Below, in pieces: positions 10,157 to 18,145 of a DNA stretch of 35,421 bases. Source of the DNA: Candidatus Cloacimonadota bacterium (GTDB lineage: Bacteria > Cloacimonadota > Cloacimonadia > Cloacimonadales > TCS61). The translations under genes were made by a program, and so were the position numbers. The DNA lies in the NCBI GenBank assembly GCA_021735645.1, contig JAIPGP010000033.1:1-35421 (forward strand). Direction: 5' to 3'. Position 1 is the first letter of the stretch; every line of letters starts with the position of its first letter. The notes under the pieces were generated by a model, which was not told where the DNA came from, did not search any database, and saw only the letters and a list, made by a program, of their open reading frames with translations.

Positions 10157-11433
10157 TGAGAATGTTATTTATTTTACTTGCAGTTCTTCTTCTATTGTCC
10201 TGTGAAATTCCAAAAGATGCCGAAGGTATCATCGGTCTAGTGGATACAGAAGCACCGTATGTAGAGATAATGTCACCGGAACCAGGGAATAGTTTTAAGG
10301 GTTTTGTGGATGTAGAAGTATTTATAAGAGATATTTCATCAATAAAGACTATCACTAAAAGATTATCTGGTTATGGATCACCACTAGGCTGTTACAGTTT
10401 TGATCTAATAAATCAGGATGGGCATCTATATACATACAGGGGAGACATTTCCCATCATGGTGGACAACTAAACCTGAGTATTGAGGTTGAAGATGATTTT
10501 GGAAATTTCGCTATAGATACTACAAGTATTAATGTAATTCGTGTAACGAAACACCTTCTTTCCCGACAAGCTTATGAAATTGAAGAAGATAATAATGGTC
10601 TTGTGTGGATATATACATTATCCGGTTCTTCAACAAAAATCTTATACACTTACAATAATGAAACCGGGAATTTAACAGAAATGATAAGGGAAGCAATTGG
10701 CGGTTTTGCTTTTGACCCTTTAACTAATCATCTTTGGCATTGCAAAACCTATTATAGTGACTATTTTTTAGTATGCCGGGATGAAGAAACTAACATTATT
10801 GAGGAATGTGAGGTAAATTACTTAGTAAAAGATATCATGTTCACACCAGAGGGATTGCTTTGCGGATTAGTAGAAAGGATGCATGGAGATATTTACTGTA
10901 CTTTCTCAGATGGTGAATTACAGTATCCTCTGGGAAATTCTAATTACTTCAGGGCTTTTACAATTGATCAGGACGGAATTAAGTGGTTTATTGAGGAATA
11001 TTCGCTTGTGCGCTGGGATGATGAAGAAGTTCTATATATTGATATGCCCGTTCGTTTCTACGTTCAACAGATGAAAGTTGATTATCAGAATAATCTCTGG
11101 ATCAAGGGAGGAGATCATCTGATAAAATATGACAGAGAAAACTTTGAATGCTTTGAAATGCCAGATCAATATTCAAACTGGTCTTCTGATGAGATTTTTA
11201 CCAATGATCCGGATGGAGCGGTTTGGATCAGTGGCAGAAAAACTGTAAAAGTAATAAATGGCGAAATCGTTCGGGAATATCCCTTTATTAATTATCATGA
11301 TCCTAAGGCAACTTTTGCCGACGGCTATGGTAATATTTTCGTTACTGGAGATGATGGTGACCTTTATATTATTAACGAGGCTGGACTGGACTTTCGCCAG
11401 TTAGAGACGCACCGGACTACGCGGCAAAAGTGA
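10156..11433 (+). CDS. lipoprotein with Ig-like domain and beta-propeller repeats
   Basis: The 425-residue protein begins with a lipoprotein signal (FILLAVLLLLSC, lipobox cysteine at residue 16). An Ig-like segment follows (APYVEIMSPEPGNSFKG to about residue 130). Then come propeller-like repeats with the pattern D.(N/D)G.(V/L)W: EDNNGLVWIYT, IDQDGIKWFIE, VDYQNNLWIKG, NDPDGAVWISG and ADGYGNIFVTG. These resemble the extracellular propellers of hybrid two-component sensors, but no kinase is attached. The start codon overlaps the stop of the barrel gene (TAATG), so the two are translationally coupled and may act together in the envelope. The function is unknown. Confidence 0.75.
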   Translation: MRMLFILLAVLLLLSCEIPKDAEGIIGLVDTEAPYVEIMSPEPGNSFKGFVDVEVFIRDISSIKTITKRLSGYGSPLGCYSFDLINQDGHLYTYRGDISHHGGQLNLSIEVEDDFGNFAIDTTSINVIRVTKHLLSRQAYEIEEDNNGLVWIYTLSGSSTKILYTYNNETGNLTEMIREAIGGFAFDPLTNHLWHCKTYYSDYFLVCRDEETNIIEECEVNYLVKDIMFTPEGLLCGLVERMHGDIYCTFSDGELQYPLGNSNYFRAFTIDQDGIKWFIEEYSLVRWDDEEVLYIDMPVRFYVQQMKVDYQNNLWIKGGDHLIKYDRENFECFEMPDQYSNWSSDEIFTNDPDGAVWISGRKTVKVINGEIVREYPFINYHDPKATFADGYGNIFVTGDDGDLYIINEAGLDFRQLETHRTTRQK

Positions 11434-11506
11434 TGTAAGAATTATCATTACAGAGGTACAGAGAACAGAGAACAGAGAACGAAGAGAACGTAGAGGAATG
11501 TTACTA
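11434..11506. repeat. convergent intergenic gap with tandem CAGAGAA repeat
   Basis: Between two convergent genes lies a purine-rich run of imperfect 7-base units (ACAGAGAACAGAGAACAGAG, continuing GAACGAAGAGAACGTAGAGG), about 11453-11495. No hairpin terminator is seen for either flanking gene. Confidence 0.6.
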
Positions 11507-12679
11507 TTAACTTCTCTTCTTTTTAGTCATTTTTCCCCGCAGAGCATCTACTGGTAAAAGCCTGGAAATACTGCGAACCGGTAGATAACTCACTAAGAAT
11601 AAAATGAGCATCACTATCACTATTGTGATCAGCACCAGTGGGATAGTATATTGCGGATACATGGCATCCAGCAGACCATCCATACCGTAACTGTCCATCA
11701 TCTCGGGCAGCTTCATACCGGTTTCCTGAAATCTCAGAAGCAGCGGAGTTCCCCATACAGCAGCTAAAACCACAGCCAGCAAGCCGGAAAGAAGCCCTTC
11801 CAGGGTGAATATAGCGATCACCTGCTGCCTGCGAACACCCAATGCCAGCATCATGCCAATTTCTTTGCGTCTTTTGAAAAGCGCCAGCACCTGAGTGTCA
11901 AAAACAGCTATCATTGCCAGAAAAATCAGCAGGATATACATGAATATACCTCCGGCAATTTCAGTAGCAAATACAGCCCGGAACTCTGCCAGCAGATCAT
12001 CCTGAGTTTTGAACTGCCATTCCTGACCTAAATCGCCAGCATACTGTCTTACCGAGAAACAGGTAACTTGTTCGGCTATTCCCAGCATTTCCCGCATCTG
12101 CTGCAAACTGAGCCAGACCTGTCCCTGATCTATTGAGAGGACTGTGGTTATGAAAACATCTACGATCTCAAACTCGGCAGCATCAAAGCTGCCACTGCTT
12201 TCCCGCCAGCGCAGCATCAGTTTATCACCGGCATTTAATTTCATTCTGGCGGCAGTGCGGCTGCCCAGCATCAGTTTATATTTTCCGGCTTCATAATTTA
12301 ATTTATCTGTGGGTAGTTTGAGCAGGTTCTGCTGAGTTTCCACCCCTCTGAGAATGATATTTATCATTCTACCCTGGGGATAGATAACGCCTTGACCGAC
12401 AAGGAATTCAACAGCATCAGCATCCGGGATAGATTGCACCATTGGTGCCCGGCTATCTTCAAAGCTGAACATATCATAGGGATCATAATTATGCTGCCAG
12501 TATTGCCCTCCGGCAATATACCAGTCGATCATCGCATTTTCAGCATCTCTCTGCCAGCCGACATATAGACCGTGAAAACCGATAATTGCCACCAGCACAA
12601 CTGAGAGAATGAACACATTCAGCCAGGTGCGAAAGCCACCGCCAATGATATTTCTCCAGGCTAATTTCAGCAGCATCAT
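11507..12679 (-). CDS. FtsX/MacB-family ABC transporter permease (paralogue of 14720-15904)
   Basis: This 390-residue inner-membrane protein has the LolC/E-MacB layout. One N-terminal membrane helix follows LKLAWRNIIGGGFRTWLN, a periplasmic domain spans about residues 40-250, and three C-terminal helices follow (AGGIFMYILLIFLAMIAVF, then ALFKRRKEIGMMLALG, and a last helix ending in SYLPVRSISRLLPVDALRG). It is clearly paralogous to the permease at 14720-15904, which shares nearly the same termini. The initiator ATG overlaps the stop of the LolA-like gene by one base (TAATG). It is the last gene of the operon and probably shares the single ATPase encoded at 15901-16593. Confidence 0.88.
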   Translation of the reverse strand: MMLLKLAWRNIIGGGFRTWLNVFILSVVLVAIIGFHGLYVGWQRDAENAMIDWYIAGGQYWQHNYDPYDMFSFEDSRAPMVQSIPDADAVEFLVGQGVIYPQGRMINIILRGVETQQNLLKLPTDKLNYEAGKYKLMLGSRTAARMKLNAGDKLMLRWRESSGSFDAAEFEIVDVFITTVLSIDQGQVWLSLQQMREMLGIAEQVTCFSVRQYAGDLGQEWQFKTQDDLLAEFRAVFATEIAGGIFMYILLIFLAMIAVFDTQVLALFKRRKEIGMMLALGVRRQQVIAIFTLEGLLSGLLAVVLAAVWGTPLLLRFQETGMKLPEMMDSYGMDGLLDAMYPQYTIPLVLITIVIVMLILFLVSYLPVRSISRLLPVDALRGKMTKKKRS

Positions 12680-13416
12680 TATTTCCTGAGACTTGCTTTA
12701 CTGAATACACATTCCGGAATCTCGGCATCCAGGTCAATGCTGTCAATCTTGAGCGTAGTTCCTTTTCCCTTAGTATTCAAGATATCTTTATAGAATATTT
12801 CATAAGGATACCAGCGGTCTTTCACTTTTCTGATATCAGAGAACTCCACTCGCTTCAGAAGGGTGCCGCTTTCACCGTAAAGCTCTTCTTTAAGAGGCAT
12901 ATAAATATCCTTCGCAACCCATAATTTACGCTGGTAGTAAGTGGTGCCGGCTTCTTTGGCGATCAGCTTTAATACCCAGCAGGTTCTATCGAGTAAAGTT
13001 TCTTCACCTTCAATCACGGCGGTATAGCGATCCTGATAAATGTTTTCCTCCATGAAATCCTCATAAGAAAGGTCACTGCCATTCACGGATTGACGCAAAA
13101 GATGACCGGACATTTGAATTGTTCTATCGCTATTTTTGTCATATATCCATAATTTATCACCCAGCTTCAGCATCTTGGTTCCTGCTTCGCGAGGCGGAGA
13201 GAGGTATTCTGTGAAAGAATCACTGCTGCCGTGTGACCAGGTTCTGGTAGCTATCTCGCGGCTACCCCGCCTGCCTTCTATCACCATACGGGAGCTGATT
13301 ATCTGGGAATCACTGTATAAATTATCATCTATCCTGCGGAGTATCTCATCAGCAGTTTCTGACCAGAGACCAGCACTGATTAATATCATCAAAACTGTCA
13401 GTATTACTGTTTTCAT
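12679..13416 (-). CDS. LolA-like outer-membrane lipoprotein-sorting protein (COG2834 type)
   Basis: The 245-residue periplasmic protein has a signal peptide (MKTVILTVLMILISAGLWSE) followed by a LolA/LolB-like half-barrel. ADEILRRIDDNLYSDSQ, then MKMLKLGDKLWIYDK-type strands and the RQSVNGSDLSYEDF segment match the family often annotated as outer membrane lipoprotein-sorting protein. The expected role is carrying a lipidated or hydrophobic substrate from the permeases to the outer membrane. Its gene sits between two permease genes, with GGAGG before the ATG and an eight-base gap from the upstream stop. Substrate and direction are inferred from the family. Confidence 0.82.
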   Translation of the reverse strand: MKTVILTVLMILISAGLWSETADEILRRIDDNLYSDSQIISSRMVIEGRRGSREIATRTWSHGSSDSFTEYLSPPREAGTKMLKLGDKLWIYDKNSDRTIQMSGHLLRQSVNGSDLSYEDFMEENIYQDRYTAVIEGEETLLDRTCWVLKLIAKEAGTTYYQRKLWVAKDIYMPLKEELYGESGTLLKRVEFSDIRKVKDRWYPYEIFYKDILNTKGKGTTLKIDSIDLDAEIPECVFSKASLRK

Positions 13417-13424
13417 TTTTCCTC

Positions 13425-14696
13425 CTAATTCTCCAGTTCTTTAAATAATGAAGCAGTATTGCGTTTAAAAACCGCCAGTCCGGCAAAACCGGCACCCATC
13501 AAAGTCGCCAGGAAACCGGGAATAAAGCCGATCACATAACTGAACCAGTTCACATCAGCCGAAATATCAGGACTCATCATCACGGTAGCATTTGTGAGAT
13601 AATGGCTCATATCAAAGGGATGGTTTTGCAGCCAGTAGCCAAAAGCCACGCCACCGGATGTACCGATTATAGAACCTAAAAGTCCGATCAATAAAGCTTC
13701 CAGGACCAGACTGCCATAAATATGCCCGGCAGATTCGCCAATTGCCAGCCGGAGCCCCATTTCGCCATACCGCCTTATCCCGTTGATCAAGCCCAGATTC
13801 CAAAGCACCAGTCCCATGATAAAGACAAAGAACCCGATAATAATAAAAATCGCGCCCCGCATCCAGACCAGCATGGATCCCATATCACCCTGCTTATGCA
13901 AAGGCAGCATTACTGCTGAAAACTCATCAGCAGGGTCTGCATGACCGGCTGTGAAAGCATCAGCTATTGCCTGTGCCTTGTCCCAGTTATATTCATTATC
14001 TTTATATATACCTAATATCTCACCTACCCCATCTTCCATATCAAGTAATCTACGGGCATCTGAAATATCCAGCAGCAGCATCCCTCTATCCAGCACCGGG
14101 ATTCCGAATTCTGCTACTCCCGTTACGCGGAAATTTCCTACTGCCATACCGCCATACATAGTGGCAGTGATCAGGCTCAGATCACTACCCAGCTTAATGC
14201 CCAGCTTTTTGAATAATCCAGTGCTGAGCACCACTTCATCAGGCTCTTGCGGTAATCTGCCTTCACGCAGTGCTGCTTTCAGATTCAAAAGCTTCAGTTC
14301 ATCAGAACCGGCAGAAAGATCTACTGCCATTGCTGCACTTTCTCCCTGCACAATTGTCTCTCCCTGTTCATCTGGGACATCAACTAACCCGCCAAACTGG
14401 ATTCTCTCATACCAGTTCAAATCAGGATAATTCGCTTGCAGTTCTACCAGCAATTCTTCTGCTCCCAGCAGGCAGAGATCATAAGGTCTCTGGTCAGCTT
14501 CTTCCGCATAAGCTCTGGTCATCACTTTCACATGTCCGGTATCAAACCGGGCACTGCTGTCAATAGCTATGCGTTCATAGCCTCTTATAAAAGAATAATA
14601 AAGCGAGGTAACCAGCACTCCTGTGGCGATGAGGATTATCGGTAATAAACTCCGTGACCTGTCCCGCAGAATGCCTTTTAAAATGAAATCAAACAT
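13425..14696 (-). CDS. FtsX/LolE-family ABC transporter permease
   Basis: The 423-residue protein begins FILKGILRDRSRSLLPIILIATGVLV, a first transmembrane helix. A large periplasmic domain follows to about residue 285, and three C-terminal helices with the intervening loop LINGIRRYGEMGLRLAIGES complete the FtsX fold. It is more divergent than the two paralogous permeases on either side and may be the second, non-equivalent half of a heterodimer, as LolC and LolE are. GGAGG precedes the ATG at 14696. No defect is visible. Confidence 0.87.
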   Translation of the reverse strand: MFDFILKGILRDRSRSLLPIILIATGVLVTSLYYSFIRGYERIAIDSSARFDTGHVKVMTRAYAEEADQRPYDLCLLGAEELLVELQANYPDLNWYERIQFGGLVDVPDEQGETIVQGESAAMAVDLSAGSDELKLLNLKAALREGRLPQEPDEVVLSTGLFKKLGIKLGSDLSLITATMYGGMAVGNFRVTGVAEFGIPVLDRGMLLLDISDARRLLDMEDGVGEILGIYKDNEYNWDKAQAIADAFTAGHADPADEFSAVMLPLHKQGDMGSMLVWMRGAIFIIIGFFVFIMGLVLWNLGLINGIRRYGEMGLRLAIGESAGHIYGSLVLEALLIGLLGSIIGTSGGVAFGYWLQNHPFDMSHYLTNATVMMSPDISADVNWFSYVIGFIPGFLATLMGAGFAGLAVFKRNTASLFKELEN

Positions 14697-14719
14697 TTAT
14701 TCCTCCAACACTGCCTTTC

Positions 14720-15904
14720 TCAGGAGTATTGTTTTTTCCTTTTAACTTTTACTGTCATTCGCCCCAGCAGGGCATCTACCGGCAATAATTGCGAAATACT
14801 ACGAACCGGGATATAACTTACAATCAGCATGATCAGCAGCACTATGAGCACGGTAAATATCACCAGCCCGACTGTATATTGCGGATAGAGAGCATCAATA
14901 ATGCCATCCACGCCATAAGAATCCATATAATCCGGCATATGCAGTCCCTGCTCCTGAAATTTCAGCAGCAGCGGAGTGCCCCATACAGCCGCCAACAGTA
15001 CCGAAAGAACACCTGACAGAAAACCTTCCAGCGTAAATATCCTGATGATCTGCTTTCTATTCATACCAATAGCCATCATCATGCCCACTTCTTTACGTCT
15101 TTTGAAGAGAGCCAGCACCTGAGTATCAAAAACGGCTATCATCGCCAGAAACGTAAGCAGGGCATACATGAACATACCTCCAGCTATCTTGGCAGAGATG
15201 AGAGCTCTGAATTCGGATAATAGAAAGTCCTGCGACTTGAACTGCCATTGCTCACCCAGACCGGCAATCTGCTGCCTGACCGAAAAATAATTAACGCTCT
15301 CCTTTATACCGAGCATTTGCCGCAATTGGGTTATTCCCAGCCAGACCTGTCCCTGATCAATTGAGGACACATTGGAAATGAATATCTTCACTACTTCAAA
15401 ACTGGTGGCATCAAAGCTGCCGCTGCTATCGCGCCAGCGCAGCATCAATCTATCGCCTTCCTGCAGTTTCAGCTTAGCTGCTGTGCGGTGACCCAGCATC
15501 AGTTTATATCTGTCCGGCTCATAAGAGAGTATTTCAGTTGGAAGTTCCAGTAAAGATTGTTCTTCTTCTACCCCTTTAATAGTGATGTTTTTCATTCTGC
15601 CCCGGGGATAGATCACTCCCTGGCAAACCAGAAATTCTACAGCATCAGCGTCCGGCACATTTTCAGGCATTTTCTGCCAGCTCTTCTCAAAACTAAATGA
15701 ATCATAAGGATCAAAGTCCTGCTGCCAGTATTGTCCTGCGGCTATATGCCAGTTGATAATCCCATTTTCACCATCTTTCTGCCAGCCGGTGTACATTCCA
15801 TGAAACCCGATAATAGTCACCAGTACCAGCGACAAAATAAACACATTCAGCCAGGTGCGAACACCGCCTCCCAGCAAATTTCTCCAGGCTAATTTCCAGA
15901 TCAC
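14720..15904 (-). CDS. FtsX/MacB-family ABC transporter permease (paralogue of 11507-12679)
   Basis: The 394-residue permease has the same four-helix, large-periplasmic-domain plan and many identical stretches with the permease at 11507-12679, such as LAWRNLLGGGVRTWLNVFILS against LAWRNIIGGGFRTWLNVFILS, and IAVFDTQVLALFKRRKE in both. The start is a GTG whose bases form a GTGA overlap with the stop of the ATPase gene, which indicates translational coupling and a stoichiometric complex with that ATPase. The two paralogues probably arose by duplication within the operon. Confidence 0.87.
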   Translation of the reverse strand: MIWKLAWRNLLGGGVRTWLNVFILSLVLVTIIGFHGMYTGWQKDGENGIINWHIAAGQYWQQDFDPYDSFSFEKSWQKMPENVPDADAVEFLVCQGVIYPRGRMKNITIKGVEEEQSLLELPTEILSYEPDRYKLMLGHRTAAKLKLQEGDRLMLRWRDSSGSFDATSFEVVKIFISNVSSIDQGQVWLGITQLRQMLGIKESVNYFSVRQQIAGLGEQWQFKSQDFLLSEFRALISAKIAGGMFMYALLTFLAMIAVFDTQVLALFKRRKEVGMMMAIGMNRKQIIRIFTLEGFLSGVLSVLLAAVWGTPLLLKFQEQGLHMPDYMDSYGVDGIIDALYPQYTVGLVIFTVLIVLLIMLIVSYIPVRSISQLLPVDALLGRMTVKVKRKKQYS

Positions 15905-16593
15905 TGGCTAATCTCTTCATCAAAGGCTATTTGACCATCTATCAAAGTGATCTTACGCCTGAGATATTTGATAACTTTGGCATCATGTGTGCTGAAGACA
16001 AAGGTGGTACCCAGCTTTTTATTCAATTCCACCATAGTCTGCAGAATATGATGAGAGTTTTCGGCATCCAGATTAGCAGTAGGCTCATCAGCTAGAACGA
16101 TCTGGGGCTTTTTCACAATCGCCCGGGCAATTGCCACCCGTTGACATTCCCCGCCGGATAACTGGGCAGGTCTGCTCTTTAGTTTGGGTATCAAGCCCAC
16201 CCACTGGAGAGCGTCTGTAACCATCTGCTTCCGCTGGGCAGCAGTATAATCCAATAGCAGCAGTGGGAATTCCACATTCTCGTAAACCGTATATACCGGC
16301 AGCAGATTATAGGTTTGAAATATAAAGCCAATATGTTCGCTACGCAAACTGGCTGACTGCCGATGAGTAAGCGATTTCACGTCCTTTCCCAGAACTTCCA
16401 CGCTGCCTTCGGACTGCACATCCAGAGAGCCGATAATATTCAGCAGGGTTGTTTTACCAGACCCGCTGGGTCCCACAATGCCGCTGAATTCACCTTCCCC
16501 TATCTGCAGATTGATAGCTTTTAAGGCGGTAAATCTTCCCGTTCCCACAGGATAATGCTTAAACATCTCTTTGATACTGATCAGTTTTTCCAT
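15901..16593 (-). CDS. ABC transporter ATP-binding protein, LolD/MacB type
   Basis: The 230-residue cytoplasmic ATPase carries Walker A GPSGSGKTT, a Q-loop in FIFQTYNLLP, the signature LSGGECQRVAIARA, Walker B IVLADEPTANLD and the switch histidine in STHD. Length and the YNLLPVYTVYENVEFPL segment match the LolD/MacB/FtsE group, which power FtsX-type permeases acting on periplasmic or membrane substrates rather than importing solutes. It is the only ATPase in an operon with three permeases, so it presumably serves all of them. GGGGAG precedes the ATG. Confidence 0.93.
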   Translation of the reverse strand: MEKLISIKEMFKHYPVGTGRFTALKAINLQIGEGEFSGIVGPSGSGKTTLLNIIGSLDVQSEGSVEVLGKDVKSLTHRQSASLRSEHIGFIFQTYNLLPVYTVYENVEFPLLLLDYTAAQRKQMVTDALQWVGLIPKLKSRPAQLSGGECQRVAIARAIVKKPQIVLADEPTANLDAENSHHILQTMVELNKKLGTTFVFSTHDAKVIKYLRRKITLIDGQIAFDEEISQ

Positions 16594-16601
16594 GATCTCC
16601 C

Positions 16602-17723
16602 CTAATAATTTAATTGCAGCAATATCTGGAATTGAGTTCCTGGTGCTGCCGCTTCTTCCATATCTTCCACCGGATCACCGGTTATAATGCTTAGATTAAA
16701 ATACAGGCTCAGATAGTCATATACCCGGTTGTAAGATAAATAGTAATACATATTTTTCTGCTTATGATCATAACTTGCCAGCCCTGTGAGGCTGTCATAG
16801 ATACCCAGCGGATAATCTGCCGCTACCAGGCTGATATTCATGGCTTCTATAGCTGTTGTCCAGAAACTCTCCTCAGACCGCAGATACTGATGCTCAGCTA
16901 AAATATGGACGCCATTACCCAGCCCAAAGGTGTAATCTCCTCCTATTGTATATGATTCGGCATACAATGGCAGGTATTCCACTCCTTCATAAATTGATAC
17001 TGAGCTTTCCAGCCATAAACCGATGCCAATATCCCAGCGACCGTCAAAACCAAGCCGCTTCTCCTGAGCTTCGATAAAAAACTTGCCTTCCCTTTCTTCT
17101 GATTGCTGATCCTCAACACCTCGATTATGATAACTGAATCCCAGCTCTCCGCCCAAAATAGGCAATTGCATTCTGCCCCCCATCTCTAGTGTCTCATCCC
17201 GCGTCTTCACCAGTTCCTGCCCCTTCAATTCCGCGTTATCATAGATCACCCAGAACCAGTAATTACTGTTATCCAGGCCATAATAGCGTACCAGCATGCT
17301 CCAGACACCTTCGGTCTGCTGTCGCGGATCAAGGGGGTCAAGCCGGTCAAACCATTGCAGACTCCGCAGATAGCTGGCAGGACCAAAATTGAGTTTTTGC
17401 AAACCGATCCGAAATTCACTCTGACCCGTAGATGACCTCAGCCAGAAGCGGTAAATATCCAGGTTATAATCTGTTACCGTATCTTTGTCCATCACGCTTG
17501 CTTCTGCTCTGCCGGAAATTTCCAGATTACCATCTAAAGTGATATTGCCACTCTGATAAATTTCCTTCTGCAGTGATGGGTAATATTCTATAAACAGCTC
17601 TCCCCTATCGGCTGATTTTTGCTGGAAATATTTACACGAAGTATAAATGTCATGCTCAAAACTCCAGCTTATTAATGGCAGTATGCCCAGCAGCACCAAA
17701 AACAATATCAGCAGACGTCTCAT
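16602..17723 (-). CDS. putative outer-membrane beta-barrel protein, first gene of the export operon
   Basis: The 373-residue protein starts with a signal peptide (MRRLLILFLVLLGILPLISWS). It continues with alternating aromatic strands typical of barrels, for example YNLDIYRFWLRSSTGQSEFRIG, YYLSYNRVYDYLSLYFNLSI and the C-terminal FQILLQLNY ending in an aromatic residue. No exact family was recognised. Its position directly before the ATPase, permease and LolA-like genes suggests an outer-membrane terminus or receptor of the same pathway. AAGGAG lies eight bases before the ATG, and a promoter lies at 17775-17803. Confidence 0.7.
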   Translation of the reverse strand: MRRLLILFLVLLGILPLISWSFEHDIYTSCKYFQQKSADRGELFIEYYPSLQKEIYQSGNITLDGNLEISGRAEASVMDKDTVTDYNLDIYRFWLRSSTGQSEFRIGLQKLNFGPASYLRSLQWFDRLDPLDPRQQTEGVWSMLVRYYGLDNSNYWFWVIYDNAELKGQELVKTRDETLEMGGRMQLPILGGELGFSYHNRGVEDQQSEEREGKFFIEAQEKRLGFDGRWDIGIGLWLESSVSIYEGVEYLPLYAESYTIGGDYTFGLGNGVHILAEHQYLRSEESFWTTAIEAMNISLVAADYPLGIYDSLTGLASYDHKQKNMYYYLSYNRVYDYLSLYFNLSIITGDPVEDMEEAAAPGTQFQILLQLNY

Positions 17724-17774
17724 CAGCGATTCTCCTTACTGTGCTTCATTATTGATCAATTTTTCTTACTTTTA

Positions 17775-17803
17775 ATTACTATCAACTGAACCTTTTTTGT
17801 CAA
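17775..17803 (-). promoter_or_regulatory. promoter of the six-gene export operon
   Basis: On the minus strand, TTGACA (17803-17798) is followed by a 17-base spacer and AGTAAT (17780-17775). It lies about 50 bases upstream of the first gene of the operon. Confidence 0.55.
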
Positions 17804-17840
17804 GGAGAAATGCGATGAACTAGCAGGGGATTGGTTTTTA

Positions 17841-17902
17841 GTGGACGGGGTGGACAGTGGACGCAGCGGACGTAGTAGACGCAGTGGACTTAGTGGACAG
17901 AA
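17841..17902. repeat. 9-bp minisatellite, unit GTGGACNNA (copy 1 of 3 loci)
   Basis: About seven units in tandem: GTGGACGGG, GTGGACA, GTGGACGCA, GCGGACGTA, GTAGACGCA, GTGGACTTA, GTGGACAG. The same unit recurs at 24297-24345 and 35056-35107, each time in a gene-free gap and each time opening with a truncated 7-base unit followed by full 9-base units. Confidence 0.85.
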
Positions 17903-18030
17903 TGTGACGGATAGGGGGAAAGAGGGATTGAAGGATGAAAGTGTGACGGTTCAATAATAAAATCTTACATTACATTACATTTTCCGTGTGTTCCGTGTGT
18001 TCAGTGGTTAAATAAGTCTTTACGTGGTTT
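17903..18030. other. gene-free low-complexity spacer upstream of clpB
   Basis: This stretch holds a G/A-rich run with GTGACGG twice, then the direct repeat TTCCGTGTG-TTCCGTGTG-TTCAGTGGTTAAA (about 17981-18012), a form often seen in intergenic low-complexity repeats. No coding frame or RNA gene was recognised. Confidence 0.5.
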
Positions 18031-18057
18031 CTGGCACTCTTATCAGTCAACTGCTAT
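18031..18057. promoter_or_regulatory. CIRCE-like operator, upstream copy
   Basis: CTGGCACTC-N9-AACTGCTAT matches the HrcA operator TTAGCACTC-N9-GAGTGCTAA at 13 of 18 arm positions with the exact 9-base spacing. It lies just upstream of the clpB -35 element. It is also part of a larger inverted symmetry with the second copy. Confidence 0.55.
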
Positions 18058-18066
18058 TTATTTTAC

Positions 18067-18094
18067 TTGACGAGAATTTGTTTAGAATTATTTT
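18067..18094 (+). promoter_or_regulatory. clpB promoter
   Basis: TTGACG (18067-18072), a 16-base spacer and TATTTT (18089-18094) lie about 50 bases before the clpB start and between two CIRCE-like operators. Confidence 0.6.
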
Positions 18095-18119
18095 AGCAGT
18101 TGAATATTGAGAGTGCCAG
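18093..18119. promoter_or_regulatory. CIRCE-like operator overlapping the clpB -10 and start site
   Basis: TTAGCAGTT-N9-GAGTGCCAG matches the CIRCE consensus at 14 of 18 arm positions with the correct 9-base spacing. It overlaps the -10 and the expected transcription start, the usual place for HrcA repression. No hrcA gene is in the window. Confidence 0.65.
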
Positions 18120-18145
18120 AAATGGCTGTATTTTAGGAGGAAGAT

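Noticed and set aside
14270-14566. Several plus-strand frames of 60-160 codons opposite the export operon
   Set aside because: They are antisense shadows of well-supported permease genes, with no ribosome-binding sites or domains.
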